Positions 62,159-64,000 of a DNA stretch of 64,000 bases are shown here, in pieces. Within the stretch, counting starts at the first letter, position 1. Every line of letters begins with the position of its first letter. Both the position numbers and the translations under genes were made by a program. Below the pieces are notes generated by a model, which saw nothing but the letters and a program-made list of their open reading frames with translations, ran no database searches and was not told the DNA's origin. The DNA lies in contig JANXVF010000115.1 in the NCBI GenBank assembly GCA_025351785.1, forward strand, positions 1 to 64,000. The letters are read 5' to 3'. Source of the DNA: Flavobacterium sp. (GTDB taxonomy: Bacteria; Bacteroidota; Bacteroidia; Flavobacteriales; Flavobacteriaceae).

Positions 62159-63246
62159 GTGCCCCTAAGCGGCGCTGGCACGATCTGGACGAGAGAGAGC
62201 AGCGCGCCGCCCTGGCCCGGGGTCAGGAGCAGACCGGGCGTGGCGCGGCGCTCCTCGAGAAGGACGTATGGGTGGTCTGGGCGTTGGACGCGCTGTTCAC
62301 CGGCTGCGCGCTGGGTCCAGGGGACGCACCCGTGCCAGACCGGGCCCGGATGGTGTTCAAGGGCGGCACCAGCCTGTCGAAAGCCTACGGCTACATCGAC
62401 CGCTTCAGCGAAAATCTGGACATCACCCTGGAACTCGCCGCCCACGACGGTCAACGTCCACCCGACACACGGGGACTCAGCCGCAACAGGCGCGACGCCT
62501 ACCGGGACGAGTACCGCGCCCTGTGCCTCGGGTTCATCGAAACTGCTATCCTACCGGCGCTCGAACAGCATGCTCAGCAGAGCGGCGCACCGCTGAGCTT
62601 CCGGCTCGACTCCAGCGACGAGGCGACGCCCAGCGTCTGGGTGGACTACCCGACGGTCACCGCCGCACTGGGGTACCTGACCAAGGCGGTGAAGTTCGAG
62701 TTCGGCGCCCGCAACGTCATCACCCCGGCGCACCGCCAGAGCGTCATCTCCTTCCTGAGCGAGGTCGAGCTGGTCGCCGCTCAGGTCGACCTGCCGACGG
62801 CGACGCCGGAAGTACTGGACGCCGAGCGCACCTTTCTGGAAAAGGCGACCGCGCTGCATGTACTCTGCCGCCGGGCCCCCACCCTCGCCGAGGACGTCCT
62901 GGCCCGCAAGACCCACCGCTTCGCCCGTCACCTGCGCGATCTCTGTGCGCTGGACCGCCAGGGCGTCGCCGCCCGCGCGCTGACCGACACCGAACTGATC
63001 CGGGACGTGATCGCTACCAAGGAGGCGTTCTTCAAAGAGGACGGGGTCAACTATGCGGAAGTGCTCGAAGGCAAGACGTAACTGGTCCCGGATGGACGGC
63101 TGCTCACGCTATTGGAGACCGACGACCGTCAGATGCAGCAGTCCGGCATGTTGGGCCGCGATCCGGTCCCCTTCGCTGAGGTCATGGCTCGCCTGACTGG
63201 CCTGGAAGAGCAGATGCGCCGACTCGAATTCACCGAGCCCTCCTGA
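62155..63246 (+). pseudogene. abiEii: AbiEii-type nucleotidyltransferase toxin, decayed
   Basis: The frame encodes an AbiEii/AbiGii-family nucleotidyltransferase: MVFKGGTSLSKAYGYIDRFS (GG at 70-71) followed by ENLDITLEL. Active members have D-x-D after the serine-rich loop; here the first Asp is Asn87 (AAT at 62413-62415), one G-to-A change away. The open frame stops at TAA 63079-63081 after EVLEGKT, yet the same frame continues LVPDGRLLTLLETDDRQMQQ to TGA 63244-63246, which is the typical C terminus of the family. A nonsense mutation has therefore removed 54 codons. The toxin is probably dead while the antitoxin remains intact. The start overlaps abiEi by 4 bp. Confidence 0.85.
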
Positions 63247-63536
63247 AGACGCAGAGGCAGATTCCCCCTCAGCACACCAGATCGTCCTAGCCATTTCAGT
63301 TTGCGTTGACGATGAACTCAGAGTTGCTCGCTGCCTGTGGTAACAGGTACTCTGTCCACGCCTGACTGGTCACGTCATCGACCTTGCCGACATCCATCTG
63401 ACATCCTCAAGGTGAGGAATCACGATCACATAATTGACGAGGCAACCGTCCTTACGGCGGCGCTGCCACTGCGCCCACCGCTGTTGGAGGACACAACATG
63501 AATGAGCGGATGTCCAAAGTCTGTCTCAGCAGATCA

Positions 63537-64000
63537 TCAGCGCTGAGCAGGCCGCGCTTCTTGACGCGTGGTCGCTCGGTCTCCCCTTTTGGCCAGGTTT
63601 GCCAGGACTGCTAGCACCGGCGGATCGGGCACCCCCTCTGGGATGATAGGCAGATCGCCGGGCTTGATGGCCACCGCGTCGAGGTCGTGCGGTCCAATCT
63701 CCCATGCTTCTCGCACCACGACCTGCCGGATGAGAATCCATTGGTCATCATCAAACTCAGGGACAACCAACCCATCAGCTCGGGTCGTCATCGTACCCAG
63801 CGCCAGACAAACGCCTTCATGGTGGGCCTGGTAGTCCAGCAACAGCTCAATGTTCTGACTCGACTGCGGCTCCATCTCGTGAATGCGGGACGCCAGGATC
63901 AGCAGTTTTTTATCATCCTTTGGAGGCAAATTCGCCCCGACAACCACCCGGTACGCCAGCGGCTGGTGCTGGTCGACGCCGCGCACTATGGTGACGCGCA
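63537..64000 (-). CDS. Hypothetical protein, continues past right edge
   Basis: A minus-strand frame ends at 63537 and remains open to the window edge (RVTIVRGVDQHQPLAYRVVV, then GANLPPKDDKKLLILASRIH). At least 150 residues are encoded. No family is recognised; the C-terminal part is Pro/Asp rich (PIIPEGVPDPPVLAVLANLA). The start could be a GTG at 63986 or lie outside the window. The 290 bp between this gene and abiEii hold no supported gene. Confidence 0.55.
   Translation of the reverse strand, partial: RVTIVRGVDQHQPLAYRVVVGANLPPKDDKKLLILASRIHEMEPQSSQNIELLLDYQAHHEGVCLALGTMTTRADGLVVPEFDDDQWILIRQVVVREAWEIGPHDLDAVAIKPGDLPIIPEGVPDPPVLAVLANLAKRGDRATTRQEARPAQR

Noticed and set aside
1..64000. CRISPR arrays, tRNA or rRNA genes
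   Set aside because: I saw no regularly spaced repeat-spacer structure, no cloverleaf with a conserved T-loop sequence, and no rRNA-like segment. The only tandem repeats are the IS21 end arrays and the three 15-bp units at 52846.
1..64000. Deinococcus radiation/desiccation response motif (17-bp palindrome)
   Set aside because: I looked for the TTATG...CATAA pattern upstream of the repair genes and did not find it.

Overview
The window looks like an accessory replicon (megaplasmid or plasmid) or a plastic genomic island of a Deinococcus-type bacterium. The GC content is high. It carries a lexA-imuY-dnaE2 translesion-synthesis operon, an arrangement reported for Deinococcus deserti. Many genes have the leaderless promoter layout (-10 box, 6-8 nt, start codon) that is common in Deinococcus. 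Insertion sequences are very dense, and several genes are broken by them.

Layout. 0.3-3.4 kb: IS6 remnant, unknown fragments and dinB (Pol IV). 3.4-9.1 kb: a small unknown gene, then lexA-imuY-small DUF6504-like gene-dnaE2, tightly coupled. 9.1-20.3 kb: a block bounded by two same-orientation 192-bp miniature elements, each of which truncates a gene (DUF790/Bax1-like nuclease on the left, S8 peptidase on the right). Between them are an OYE reductase, an SDR with a divergent TetR regulator, a MarR regulator hit by a 99-bp miniature element, a second SDR/TetR pair, a frameshifted MscS channel, an MprF-like DUF2156 protein and a DedA protein. 20.4-24.4 kb: an IS6 element that has received an IS4 and an IS1182-like element. 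24.5-32.5 kb: AraC regulator, SDR, serine hydrolase, SnoaL-like protein, a second OYE, an IS630 element and a QorB-like oxidoreductase. 32.8-36.5 kb: an IS4 element with another IS inside its transposase gene, a Tn3 tnpA stub and an IS6 copy.

36.6-41.4 kb: integrase plus a HEAGH peptidase-like gene with a paired operator, a ParA gene cut by IS6, and an alpha/beta hydrolase. 42-50.6 kb: two different IS21 elements and an IS5 element. One IS21 splits a GntR regulator in a perfectly reconstructable way, the IS5 rewrites the end of a metallo-beta-lactamase-fold gene, and the other IS21 removes the start of a type IA topoisomerase. 50.6-64 kb: a nuclease/defence-flavoured region. It holds two XRE regulators with clear divergent operators, a membrane protein fusing a NERD-like nuclease to a J domain, a UvrD-like helicase translationally coupled to an 825-residue protein made of two ISL3-transposase-like halves, and an AbiE toxin-antitoxin pair whose toxin gene is decayed.

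The most unusual item is the tandem ISL3-like protein plus UvrD-like helicase operon (56.6-61.0 kb). The first half keeps a D-D-E triad and the second has lost its first Asp, which suggests either a domesticated transposase working with a helicase or an unusual element with a passenger helicase. All functional statements are read from sequence motifs; no database search was run.
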